Origin: Gyromitra esculenta
Lineage: Eukaryota; Ascomycota; Pezizomycetes; Pezizales; Discinaceae
DNA: 64,000 bases
NCBI GenBank assembly: GCA_038503075.1
Contig: JBCAML010000019.1
Span: 1,178,001 to 1,242,000, forward strand
Direction: 5' to 3'
Shown here: one piece after another, positions 25,396 through 36,699 of the stretch
Numbering within the stretch: position 1 is the stretch's first letter
Layout of the letters: the number at the start of each line of letters is the position of its first letter
The notes under the pieces: generated by a model
What the model saw: only the letters and a program-made list of their open reading frames with translations
Told to the model about the DNA's origin: nothing
Databases searched by the model: none
Program-made: the position numbers and the translations under genes

Positions 25396-27305
25396 ATGGC
25401 TGCATCAATAGTTCACATCCCGTTGTCTCCAATGACCTTGGAGATCAACTCAGTTTCTTCAGAATACGTTACTTGGGTGGTATGTAGCCTTGTGTGGATA
25501 TTTGCTTTTTTCCCAAAGGAGGTTAACGTCATCTAATACCGTGGTTTTATAGTATCGATGGCGGAATGTCGATTTATCTGCTGATTTCGAGACGTATGCT
25601 GAAGCCCAAACCTAATTCCGACTAGTGAGAGCGTTAAACTAATCGTTGTAGATATTCTCAAAACTTCGGTCATCCAGATGGCTGGGTTTGGCGTATGTTA
25701 TTCCAACAAAATGTCGATGCGGCCGGTAACCGTGTTTATGGGATCTTTCTTTACGTTGTCATGACAGACAATGAACTGCAAGAACGGACATGGACCCGAG
25801 ATATCCGATACCTTCAATTTGTGATTCTCAACTCGGAGGGCAGGCAACTCAAGGATAAGAGCACCGTTGCAGTGTACCGGGAGAACCAGCTATCTTGGGG
25901 TTTCCCAGGGCTTCTTGACAATAGCATTTTACTCCGGGACCCTGTGGTGAATACACGACGCACGATCGATATTGTATGTCGTTTACGGTACCACCCAGAC
26001 GGCGAGAAGATGCGACGGCCTCTTAGCCCAAGCATGACAGGATCTTTACTTGGTGGTTCTATGATTAGTGCCAACCATGCCGCTGCTCGCGCAGCATCTG
26101 CACCAGCAAGCTATTGGGACCAGAAAGCTAGTGGCGTTGCAGTAGTTGACCCTGTAGGGAAGAATCTTAGGACCTTGATCAACAACCGAAAATTTTCAGA
26201 CCTGGAACTGGTCGTCGGCCCTGACAGACAAATCGTGCATGGACACAAGGCAATTCTTGCAGCGAGGAGTGAATGGTTCGAGGCTGCTTTAAGGCCAAAC
26301 TTTAGGGAATCGAGGGAAGGAAGGATTGTCTTGCCAGATGAGGAGCCCAAGATTTTTGAGGCATTGTTGGAGTTCTTGTACACGGGGGAGTATCCGCTCG
26401 CTACAATAGAGACCAACGGGGTTCCGGGCTCCCCTATGATAACGTCGAAGAAGTCTGCTTCTCCGGATGGTCTGCATCTCTCTCCGCGCTCCCCTCCTAA
26501 TATTCCTCCACGTGGATTGGACGATTCTGCCTCGACGGTTGGCAGCAGTTTTACTGATGCTCAACCGCCGACAGAAGATTCTTCGTACGAATACATGAAC
26601 ACCTACGATAATGTCGACATGATGGACGAAGACGAAGAGTTCGACGAACAGAAATATGCCTTGTTTCTTATGGCAGACAAATTTGGAATCGCACAACTCA
26701 AGAGTCTTATCCGAGTTCACCTTACCAACGAATTACTCGACCTTTCTAGCAGCAGCCCTCCTGGTACACGACTCTTACGACTAATCAGATTTGCATTCGA
26801 AGAGCTACCCGAGAGCACGACGAGTAGGAAGAGAGATAGTGGGATGGGCTCTTCAATTGGTAGTAACGGATTGATTGACAGAGAAAGAAGTCCGAGCGGT
26901 GGGTACACTCATGGTTATGTCTACGGCGGCGGTTCTGGTAGCGGGTATCCGCTGAACGATCCGACAGGGGTAGCAAGCTCTGTTGTCGAGAATCGTGAAG
27001 GTGCAGCTTCAGCATTCGGCCATGCTGGTGAGGTCAACGATGTCGGTCTGGCCATGACTACCGAACGAAGAAGCACAAGCAGACTTAGCCATGCTAGCAG
27101 CATAACCGGTAGCAATGGATATCGAGGGGGAAGCGGGTACGGAAGAGATAACGAAACAGCACTATTACGAGAAAGCATCACAACCTACGTAGCGAAGATG
27201 TTTCATGCGGTCAGAGTTTTGGACGGTTTCGACGAGATGTTAAGGGAAGGTGGCGAAATGGGAGGTTTCGCGAGGAAAGTTATGGATAGTATGTTCAGGC
27301 CTTGA
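25396..27305 (+). CDS. MATH-BTB domain protein, 3 exons
   Basis: Protein of 592 aa; exons 25396-25479, 25553-25593 and 25652-27305. The N-terminus is a MATH-like fold: SSEYVTWVYRWRNVDLSADF, then YSQNFGHPDGWVWRMLFQ, YGIFLYVVM and DKSTVAVYRENQLSWGF. The BTB/POZ domain starts near residue 218 (FSDLELVVGPDRQIVHGHKA, ILAARSEWFEAAL, FEALLEFLYTGEYPL). A disordered Ser/Pro/Asp insert of about 80 residues separates FLYTGEYPL from the next BTB helix (ALFLMADKFGIAQLKSLI). The C-terminal third is Gly/Ser-rich, with a final helical piece (TTYVAKMFHAVRVLDGFDEM). MATH-BTB proteins are substrate adaptors of CUL3 ubiquitin ligases, so that role is inferred. The first two exons are short, and the MATH domain becomes continuous only after splicing, which supports the model. 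Confidence 0.88.
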
Positions 27306-28754
27306 GCCTGAATCTCTATTGTTTTTTGAAATTTCTTTGTCAGGTTTATTCTTCTTTCGATCATTTGGGGTGGTTCATATTCTTTTATTTTTTTCGCTGC
27401 ATTCATTTTCTTCCGGGTTTTAGCATTCAGTGGAAAAGGGTTTCTGATGTAGAACATTACTTGGCGGCTTACTCTTGCATTTGACACTACGAGAAAGACA
27501 CTGTTGGGAATTACAGATAGAAAGAGGCAGTTACTTTTTCGAGTGGGATCTGTTGGGTATTATTACATGTTTCCTATTCTTGCTTTCTTTTTCTTGGGAG
27601 GAAGGGGGGTTAAAAACCCTTTGATTTTTTTCTTTATTTTCGCTTCATTTGGTTCGATGTTTGGTTCGTGTTTTGGGCGCTCATTTCTTGGAGTCTAGCG
27701 TGGTTTTGGGAAAGCATATTTTCTTCTGCTTTTTTTTTTATTCTCTTCATCTTCATCCTTTTTAAATCTGGGCATTTTTTTTTTCTCGTGCATGCTCTGA
27801 TATGCTACGATTGTCATGATTATGATTACGATATGATATGATGATACATAATGACTAAAATATGGTTTTGTTGATTTTTAAATTTGTTTTTCGTGCTGTT
27901 TGGGCCTTTAAGGGAGGTATCGTATCTATGGAAGTTTGTAGCTACATGTATTGTATTTCGGCTCAAGTTATTGTTTGAGGTGTTCAGGGCATTATTCCGT
28001 TCCGATCAGTCCGTTGCGATCCAAACATCGATGTTGGGTTCGTTTTTCCACCGGTTGAGATGTAGGTGTGTTTTCAACGGGACTTCTTCGCCACACGAAA
28101 TAAGTAAATACCTAGTAATGTTTGTAACTGAGTGATCATGGTCGATAAATATCTGTCATGCAGTAAGATCCACCGAGTCGAGTGTCCTGCAGTCTATGTA
28201 TAAGTGTGTCGCAGCCAATCATCCACCCAAGAGAAAGGTGTTAAAACGAATCTTGCTTCCCCCCCTCCCTTCAGGCGAAAGATTGCTGGATATCTGCAAC
28301 TTGAGGTGCGTGGTCGGTGAGGCGAGCTCCAACAAATAGGGGCTCGAGTGACACTTTATGATTAAAAATTCCATAGGCGAGGGGTGACACCAGCACCTCG
28401 GGCCAGCCACCTACATCCACACGTACGAGAAATGATTGCCATGGCGTGGCGATAAAGCGTAATCCCACCATGTGGGCTATGAGTATAGGCTCGGGTTATT
28501 TGTATCGCAAAGAGAATAGCTACGAGTCCAGAGCTTGAAGAAGAAGACAACTGGTTTACTGATGATTGATGCGAGCGCATACAACGAAAAATTAATTTAC
28601 CGAGTTTGGTTCTCAATTAAACTACCAAGCCAGGGCTTTGAACAGGCCATAACCTCCAACTGTCGCGCTTGGCCCCTTTCATTGCCCGATCAGTTTCTCT
28701 GGACAGCGTTGAAGTCGTGATTCTTGGTTTGGGGTCAGTCCGTAATCAGATACA
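27306..28754. other. Intergenic
   Basis: T-rich sequence to about 27900 looks like a 3' UTR. The remaining open frames have no recognisable content. Confidence 0.5.
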
Positions 28755-29012
28755 TCAGTTTTGGAGAAGGTTAAATAAACGAGAAAAGAGCAGTGGGGTG
28801 AAGCGACCAAAACAACATGTATAATTGGGTTCCTGGCACTCGGGAGACATGCATATGACTATCTTGATTTTATCTACTTCTTCAGTTACGTCATAGAAGC
28901 ACAACTGATCTTGCTGGCAGTTGAAAATCCTTCTGGGGTGATCTGTTAGACGCCTCATCACCTCCCCCCCTCTAAGTCCGGTACAGATAACCGAAGAAAG
29001 TGCTAGTATCAT
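28755..29012 (-). CDS. Possible small secreted cysteine-rich protein
   Basis: An uninterrupted frame from ATG at 29012 encodes 85 aa. The N-terminus MILALSSVICTGLRGG is hydrophobic and could be a short signal peptide. The following part has a run of cysteines: NCQQDQLCF, IVICMSPECQ and YTCCFG. No family is recognised. The frame is short enough to arise by chance, and there is no neighbouring context to support it, so this is a tentative call based on the leader plus cysteine spacing. Confidence 0.3.
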   Translation of the reverse strand: MILALSSVICTGLRGGEVMRRLTDHPRRIFNCQQDQLCFYDVTEEVDKIKIVICMSPECQEPNYTCCFGRFTPLLFSRLFNLLQN

Positions 29013-30459
29013 GCAAAAATTGCTGATCAGATTTTGAAATGTAGGTATGTAGAACGAGGTCACTAGGAAGTCTTAGTACTTAGAAACACAGCCACCAAGG
29101 GCTTTGTAATATGTAGAAACATCGCATCTCTCCGAATGTACTGCTCGAGTGGTATGTGATGACACCCGCAGAGGGAAGCATACCTGGCTGGAGATATCAT
29201 AATTTATTGAATCTATTACAGGTTGATCGGTTAAGCCCTCTGCATGCATGCATATATTCGCTTGCCCCGGTCAGCCCGCGGGATAAGTCACATGCTATCA
29301 CTCGGATACACTGTGGGTTTAGCAGGTTTAGGGTTGTCTATTGACATAAAGTACCTAGATTCTGGTTCGGGGTACAATACAAAGAGGTACCTACCTTGAG
29401 GAGCTTCATTTAATAGATTCATTGACAGCGGTTTTATAGGTAAGGAACGGGAGAGAGGGGAAGGGCCTAACTTACGCCTTGGGTAAACATGTGGGCCGAG
29501 TGACTATGTGTGATTTTTGCTTTATAATAGAGTAATAGATAGATAGATGTATCATTCTCGCACTTTATAATAGAGTGCTTAGATAGATAGATTAATCATA
29601 CACGCATTCAACCTCTTGGGTTATGGCGGTATAATAGAGTGCTTGGTCTATAATGAGATTATAGAAGATCGCTCTGAGGATCACTCGGAATTGTAGAATT
29701 TCAGCCGAATTATGGTTTAAGACTTGCACCAGATTATCGAGCTTAATTATCTGGAGGGGATGTTCAAGTTTGAACCTTGCCGGTAGCTCCTGGGGCCGTG
29801 TTTATCTGCAACTCTCCGGTCTGCTATAGATTGCCGTTTTAGGTTTACTAGTAAGGCCTTCCATGAATCTTATTTGTCATCTCTCAGTCATTTTGCAGTC
29901 AACGAACAAGGTAACTTCAATCGAGGTTCTAGAAATGTCTTAAGCATTTTCGGTCCCTGCGACTTACTATCTTGTACTGCTTGGCTATTCTCAAGACTTT
30001 AGGCATCGCTCTGTCTTCGAGGTATATATATAAACTCTATTGATTACTAAACCTCACTATCTCATCTTGACCTACTGGTTTTGTGGATGGCACTGCTTAA
30101 AGTTAGTCTTGACTAGGCTTGGGGCGAGATAAACTTCCTAGGGAAATTCGGCTTAAAACTGACCAAGAATTTCCCCTTCCCTAAGAGGAAACTCTGGAGG
30201 CGAGTGTGCCTGAATTTTCAATGGAGGTTACAATAAGTGCGTTCGGAGGTTCCTTAAAATCCCCTCGATCTCTCTAGCTGCGTATGTAGACTCTCCGTAT
30301 CTATTACCACCTCGATACAATAAATAACTTGTATAAATAATTCACAGCCCGGTAAAATCCAACCACAGACCCCTGTAGAGATTAGACATAACGAGTGACT
30401 TCTGAAGAGCGTCTTGTTCTTCTTTAGGTCTAAAATACATACCTCCGCTAATAATACTG
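29013..30459. other. Intergenic with AT-rich repeats
   Basis: No gene is supported. The region contains the ATAATAGAGT repeat block at 29520-29655. Confidence 0.5.
29520..29655. repeat. Imperfect triplicated ATAATAGAGT/AGATAGAT repeat
   Basis: Two copies of a unit of about 45 bp beginning TTTATAATAGAGT and carrying AGATAGATAGAT lie side by side (starts near 29521 and 29564). A shorter third copy, GTATAATAGAGTGCTTGG, follows near 29629. Confidence 0.75.
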
Positions 30460-31078
30460 CTAAACCCCAAGTAAGACCACAAAACGTGCGAAAAAACCTG
30501 TCCCTCTCTGTACCAGCCTATCCCTATTATTGATAACCACCAATTTAATCCCATCCTGTAGGCTTTTAGGATCCATATACGCTATCCCGTCAATCTTATG
30601 ACCTCCCTCAACCAACTTTATACACAGCTGCGCTATATCACTCACTGCCTTTTCGGAATCCATACACGACATCCTGGCACCCTGCTTCCCGCAAACCATA
30701 ATTGCTGCACTCTCAAAAACCGCTATCATAGTGCATGGCGGGGCGGCGGATGAAAGCTGCTCGCAGGGTTTGGTGCCGATGTTGCTAGGTCTGTATGCTG
30801 CCGTGAAGCCGTCGAAGTAGGTCGGTGAGTTTTTGAATATTTCGCAATGGAGATAGGCCTGTGTGCTTACGTTAGAAGGGATACCGTATAGGCTTGAAGA
30901 GGATTTGATGGTGGGTAGGGGATAGTGCACACATGTGCATGTGCAAGTACTAGTGTTCGAGGTTGGTCGAGTTGGGGCTTTGGTGGCGATGAGGGTTGGG
31001 GTGGATTGTGATGTCGGACCGCGAGAGTGTGGAAACCACTGAGAGAAAAATAAGAACCAGGGGAGTTAAAAACCCCAT
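30460..31078 (-). CDS. Putative secreted cysteine protein, effector-like, 2 exons
   Basis: Predicted secreted protein of 186 aa; exons 31078-30951 and 30892-30460, with a 58-nt intron. The N-terminus MGFLTPLVLIFLSVVSTLSR is a convincing signal peptide. In the genomic frame it meets a stop within 42 codons, and splicing GTACTTGC...TTCAAG restores a continuous frame. The mature part has six cysteines (in YLHCEIF, TKPCEQ, APPCTM, IMVCGKQ, RMSCMD and AQLCIK), enough for three disulfides, followed by a GG-x-K-x-D-G-I-A-Y segment and a strand-like IKLVVINN. No family is recognised with confidence; small secreted fungal effector-type folds such as Hce2 are an idea only. The last 20 residues after IKLVVINN may not be coding. 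Confidence 0.6.
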
Positions 31079-33920
31079 TTTTTTGAGGTACTCAAGTTTT
31101 TCTTGAATGATATCGGAAGGATAATCAAAGAAAAAGTATAGAGCTACAGCTCCCGAAAAGAATGGAGAGAGAAAATATAAATGTTAAGTACTCTTGTCTC
31201 TACTAAAAAGAAGCCCCGTAGAAGCAAGTAGAAGCGGCTATTACGACAAGATCTATCATGGCCACTATCACTCGATGTGCGTGCGCGGGCTTGTGGTTCT
31301 CACAAGGTAAATGATCTCTAGGCATATCGTTAGGAGTCGATTCGGTAGGGAAATGCGATCATTTGCACTGTATATATTGGGTGTTCATGCTGAATACATG
31401 AGATAATCCCATGATACTACTGCTAGTATCTGCGCATTCTCTAGATATAGCGAGTAACTGGTAGAGTTAGTACCGTGAAAACACGACAGCTGTACTGTCG
31501 TAACCGCCTTCCGCCCGCGTCAAGTGACGAACCAGATAACATGGGGGTGGGCTTTATACGCCACAGCATCAGGCACAAATCCCGTAGCATACAAATCCAT
31601 CCTAGTCCGTATGCCTGCTAATAAATGCATCCAGGTTGCCGGGAGTACAGGCGTGACTACGCGCTTATCATCGAGTGACTGCCCGTGATTTTTCCCCCGG
31701 AGTGAGATCTCATGACACGCAAGGAAGAGTGATATTCCGTGCTGCGTCCTACACCGGCCATAAACCGGCCGGCCGGAATATCTATCTGACAGAACTATTC
31801 CAATTAGGCTTAGCTTAGTGAATAAGCTTACTTTGGGTACATTACGCCACAATATTCCTAATAATCGACCCCAAATTTTACCTAGCGTGTACCTTAGGTC
31901 GATCAAGAGAACGACTATAGAATCGAGACAAGTGTTGGAATAGACGGGTAGGAGTTCCGAAACTTCCTCATAAACTGGACCGTGCCTTGTGGCGTGTACT
32001 GCGCATGAAAAAAAACCGATCCCAAAGGTCGGAGACATGGACGGTGGTTATCAGCAACTAGCGTGCCTGCCAAGCCAAGCCAGTCCTTGAGCCATCACCA
32101 AGCCGAGGCTCGGGCCGAGATAGTTTTCCGGTTTTTGAGCGGGGTCAGTGGGAGCTGCGTTACGACTTCATTTTCATAGGCTCTGTCGGTTTGACTTTAC
32201 TATCCCTCTTGAGGGCAACATGTACCGGAAATTCGGGGAAATATTGACGCGAATGTTTCGAACGAATAATGCAAGCTAGGCTAGGATTTATCTTTAGGGG
32301 AATCTCGGGATTGGGGGAGGGGGCGTTATGGCGTCTGTAGGGATGCGTCTGTAGATATCTGACAATGTCTGACGAACCTGTTATTTTTCCGGGGCGGAAA
32401 AATCAAGTCACGATAAGCGTTAAATATTATTAGGCAATGCCCTTTGTTTGTGTCGGCTCCTTTCTGCTGCCGGGTTATAATGCAATAGGATAGATGTTTT
32501 TTTTTCGTTTATGCGAAGCTGACACCTCTGACCTATCAATGCGCTTTTCTCGCTAGCCCGATACCACCGCATCGAGAGATATGGTTCTCGTGCGGGACAT
32601 CCTGCATATATGGGGACTAATGGCTGGAGTCCCATCAACCAGAGTGAGCTCCTTGCAGCCTAATTAAATTAGCGAAGAATATAAAGTCGGTAAACTTGAC
32701 ATGCATCGCTGCTCGGAGATTAAGCATGGGGAAAAAATACTGGTTAAAAAGCTAGTACACAGGCTGACACGTGCACTAGGACTTGTGACTGAACTTACTG
32801 GTACTTTGGGAAAAAGGATAACACGGCTTCTGAAGAGGTTTTTTTCTACACCGACGTCGATTTTTTTGATTAGGAGTGTGGAGAAGTAGAAGGGTGGCAT
32901 TGATATATACGCGTACCGTTGATAACTGTAGCCCGTTACCAAGGGTTGTGAGATTGGGAGCTGGTCAAACCCGTAAACGACTTACGAGCCAGGCATGAAG
33001 AAACATTTGACCCAATTGGTTACAAAATTTCGTATGAAGGTACAGTAAGTGCGCCTGAGCGCTTAATTTTAGTGCCGGTAAACATTATCGTGAGAAATAT
33101 ATACCTGGCTTTGGGGTTTTCTGCTGTTCTTGGGAACGGATGAGTTGCTAAAAAGTGACGTCTACCAATCCTTAATAGACAAAACTGGTAAGTGCAACTG
33201 GATTACCAAGAAGTAGCGTACCCTTGTGCTCCACACTTGGCAGGGATATCATTTCCCCGGAAAAAGAGCCCCAGCATACAAGGAGGAGATGCTCCCAAAT
33301 GGGTCACCGGCATGCAAACGGGACAAAGACCGTTGCCGTCCTGGGCTTATGCCACGAATATCTCCACCTTCTCAGGAGCGTTCTCCGGTCCGCGGTGGGC
33401 GTTTAACGACGTGACTAACGGTTACCAAGTTAGTTTTTTCATAACAAGCACGTTGTGTCTGGGATGTTTCCCCAGGAATGGATAGAAACTCAAAGACACG
33501 CGAATTGCGGGGACTCCGCCTTCGAAAACGCCCCGGGGAGTGTAGGGCTCGTCGCCGACTGGTGAACGGTTCACGATATTCCAGCCTCCAAGTTCTTTAC
33601 CCTATGCATGTGAAGAAAAAAAAAAGCAAAAACATCTAGTTCATCTAGTCTTAGAGGAGTAGGAGAGAATATCGTGATGACGTCGGACTAACTTTTTGCT
33701 GCCTGCCTTTTGTTGGTCATGAACGATTTATCGTAATCACGTAGAGGATCCGGTCGAAGGGGTTCAGGTAGCTGCTGGCTTGTATAAAGCTCTCCGAGTC
33801 TCGCCTCCTAAATTTCATTTTCCCTTACCTCCTCACCGCAAAGCTTGAGCTTCAGCTTTCCCTTCAGGTCTATCACGACATTAAGACAATTTCAAATTGA
33901 GTATTACACTCTCAGCGGTT
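31079..33920. other. Intergenic / beta-glucosidase promoter
   Basis: A 172-codon ATG frame on the minus strand (32038-31520) has no recognisable motif, and one or two such frames are expected by chance in a window of this size, so it is not called. The last 150 bases form the beta-glucosidase promoter. Confidence 0.45.
33783..33788 (+). promoter_or_regulatory. TATA box of the beta-glucosidase gene
   Basis: TATAAA lies 133 bases before the ATG at 33921, followed by a CT-rich segment (CTCCTAAATTTC, CTTACCTCCTCACC), a usual layout for an inducible fungal gene. Confidence 0.55.
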
Positions 33921-36699
33921 ATGTCGAGTTTCAAGATAGCAGCAGCGTATCTGCTTCTTTTATCACCAATTGGTGCCTTTGGAGTGTCAAACTCTAGTAT
34001 ACCAGATGCTCCTATTGCTCCTCTGAGTCCGCCCTACTTCCCGTCTCCAGTAACGACTGGTGCTGGGGAATGGGCGGCGGCTTATGTCAAGGCAAAGGCA
34101 TTTGTTGAACAATTGACGTTGTTGGAAAAAGGTATGGCTAGCATATGATATGACTTGTCTCGTCTTCGCCATCAATCTTCACTCGTTCTTCGAGAGCTAA
34201 CAAAAATGCGTAGTCAATCTCACCACTGGTACCGGTTGGGCTCAAGACCATTGTGTTGGCAATGTTGGTTCTATCCCTCGTCTCAACTTCCCCTCCCTAT
34301 GTCTTCAGGATTCTCCCCTCGGTGTTCGTTTCGGAGACTATGCCTCTGCCTTCCCGGCAGGCGTGAATGCCGCTATGACCTGGGACCGTGGTCTTATTTA
34401 CGGGCGTGGGTATGCCATGGGCGAAGAGTTCAGAGCAAAAGGTGCCAACATTGCTCTTGGGCCCGTCGCTGGGCCTCTCGGCAGACACCCCGAGGGTGGT
34501 AGGAACTGGGAAGGATTCTCGGTCGATCCTTGGTTGACTGGTGTTGCTATGTGGGAATCCATTAAGGGGATTCAAGATGCGGGGGTTATTGCTACTGCTA
34601 AGCATTATATTGGTGTGCTCTGAACTAATGTATCTAAGTGTTGCTCCTAAGCTGACCCGAAGATAGGTAATGAGCAGGAGCATTTCCGTCAATCTGGAGA
34701 ATCGAACAATTGGGGGACCCACAAACCCATCGCCGAATCGATCTCTAGCAATATCGATGATCGAACTATGCATGAGCTCTATCTATGGCCTTTCGCTGAT
34801 GCTGTTCGTGCTGGTGTTGGCTCGGTCATGTGTTCTTACCAGCAAATCAACAATTCTTATGGTTGCCAGAACTCGCATCTCCTCAACGGGCTGTTGAAGG
34901 ATGAGCTGAAGTTCGAGGGTTTCGTTATGTCGGATTGGGGTGCACACCACTCTGGTGTTGATGCCGCCCTTGCTGGATTGGATATGTCAATGCCTGGCGA
35001 CTTGGTGTTTGGATCTGGAACTTCGTTCTGGGGAGGAAACCTTACAACTGGAATTCTCAATGGCAGTTATCCTGAGTGGAGATTGGATGACCAAGTAACC
35101 AGAATCATGGCCGCATATTTCAAAGTTGGACAGGATCCGGAGACGTTTCCTAAGACCAACTTTGATTCGTGGACCCTTGAGACCTATGGCTACATTCACC
35201 ACCAGGCCCAAGTCGGGTGGGGAAAGGTGAACGAGCACGTCAACGTTATGAAGGACCACAAAACTGTCATTCGCCAAATTGGAGCCGAATCCACCGTCTT
35301 GCTGAAAAACGTTGATGGTGTTTTGCCACTTGGCGGTGAAAAACAGATTGCTCTTTTCGGATCTGATGCTGGTGATGCCTTGCTCGGTCCTAATGGATGT
35401 GCTGATAGGGGCTGTGCTAATGTGAGTAAATTCATTCTTAAAATACCCCCAAACTATAGCTATTCTGACATTTCGTAGGGTACTCTCGCTATGGGCTGGG
35501 GCTCAGGAACTGGAAACTTCCCATACCTCATTACTCCCCTTGAAGCCATTAAAGCGCGCGCCATCCAAGATAACACCGTCGTTCAATCTGTCACCGATGA
35601 CTATGCCTACGCTCAAATAAACGCTACTGCTCGTCTTGCCTCCGTCTGCCTCACTTTCGTCAATGCTGACTCTGGTGAGGGCTATATCTCTATCGACGAT
35701 AATGAGGGTGACCGCAATAACCTTACTCTCTGGCGCGACGGTGAAACCCTTATTGCTAATGTTGCTGCCAACTGCAATAACACCGTTGTAATTATCCACG
35801 CACCCGGTCCTGTCCTGCTGGAGTCTTTTGCCGATCACCCTAACGTCACGGCTATCATCTTCGCTGGTTTCCCTGGCCAAGAATCTGGAAACGCCCTCAC
35901 CGATGTTCTCTATGGCGCCGTCAACCCGTCCGGCAAGCTTCCATTCACCATTGCCAAGACCCGTGAAGACTATGGTACCAATGTCATGTACGAGCCTAAC
36001 GGTCTCATCCCACAGCAGAATTTCACCGAAGGTCTCTTCATCGACTACAGGCACCTCGATAAGGCCGGTATCGAGCCTCGTTATGAGTTTGGTTATGGAA
36101 TTTCCTACACTACATACAGCTACTCTAATCTTGTCATTAAGAAGGTCGGATCCGGCGAGTACACACCTATGACTGGTCTGAATGGTGGAATCCCTGTCAC
36201 CAACAAGTCAGCTGAAGACTTAAGTCAGTACGTGTATCCTAAGGGGTGGAATAAAAGTCCACTTTTCGTCTACCCGTACCTTAACTCTACTTCCGATGTC
36301 GTTACCGGTCACACCTACGATGCTCCAGCGGGCGCGTACGATACTTCCCCACAACCCATCCCCGCAGCTGGCGGTGCCCCGGGTGGCAACCCGAGCTTGT
36401 ACGACGTTTTGTATGAGGTCTCTGTTACTGTCACCAACACCGGTTCCAGAGCTGGTGAGGAAGTCGTCCAGCTTTACATCTCTACGGGTCTTGAGGATGA
36501 TCCAGTCAACGTCCTGAGAGGATTCGAAAAGCTGTCGATCAACCCTGGACAGAGCGCTACTGCTATCCTACCTCTGATGAGGAGAGATTTGGCAAGGTGG
36601 GATACTGTGAAGGGAGATTGGGTTGTGCTGGATTGTGAGAGAATTGTTAAAGTTGGACCTTCGAGTCGCAAGCTGCCTCTGCAGGCGAAATTGGTGTAA
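33921..36699 (+). CDS. Secreted GH3 beta-glucosidase, 4 exons
   Basis: Hydrolyses beta-1,4-glucosides such as cellobiose from the non-reducing end, outside the cell. The protein is 861 aa; exons are 33921-34131, 34214-34612, 34667-35421 and 35479-36699. Residues 1-20 are a signal peptide ([20 protein letters not shown]). The GH3 N-domain shows [53 protein letters not shown] and [15 protein letters not shown]. The nucleophile is the Asp of [17 protein letters not shown] (about residue 292). The second domain contains [13 protein letters not shown] and [10 protein letters not shown], whose Glu (about 522) is the likely acid/base. The C-terminal fibronectin-III-like domain begins near [20 protein letters not shown] and includes [10 protein letters not shown]. 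Length and domain order match the standard fungal enzyme, and no key residue is missing. Many N-x-S/T sites are present. Confidence 0.95.

Noticed and set aside
31520..32038. 172-codon ATG frame (-)
   Set aside because: No recognisable domain, leader or intron partner; one or two such frames are expected by chance in 64 kb.
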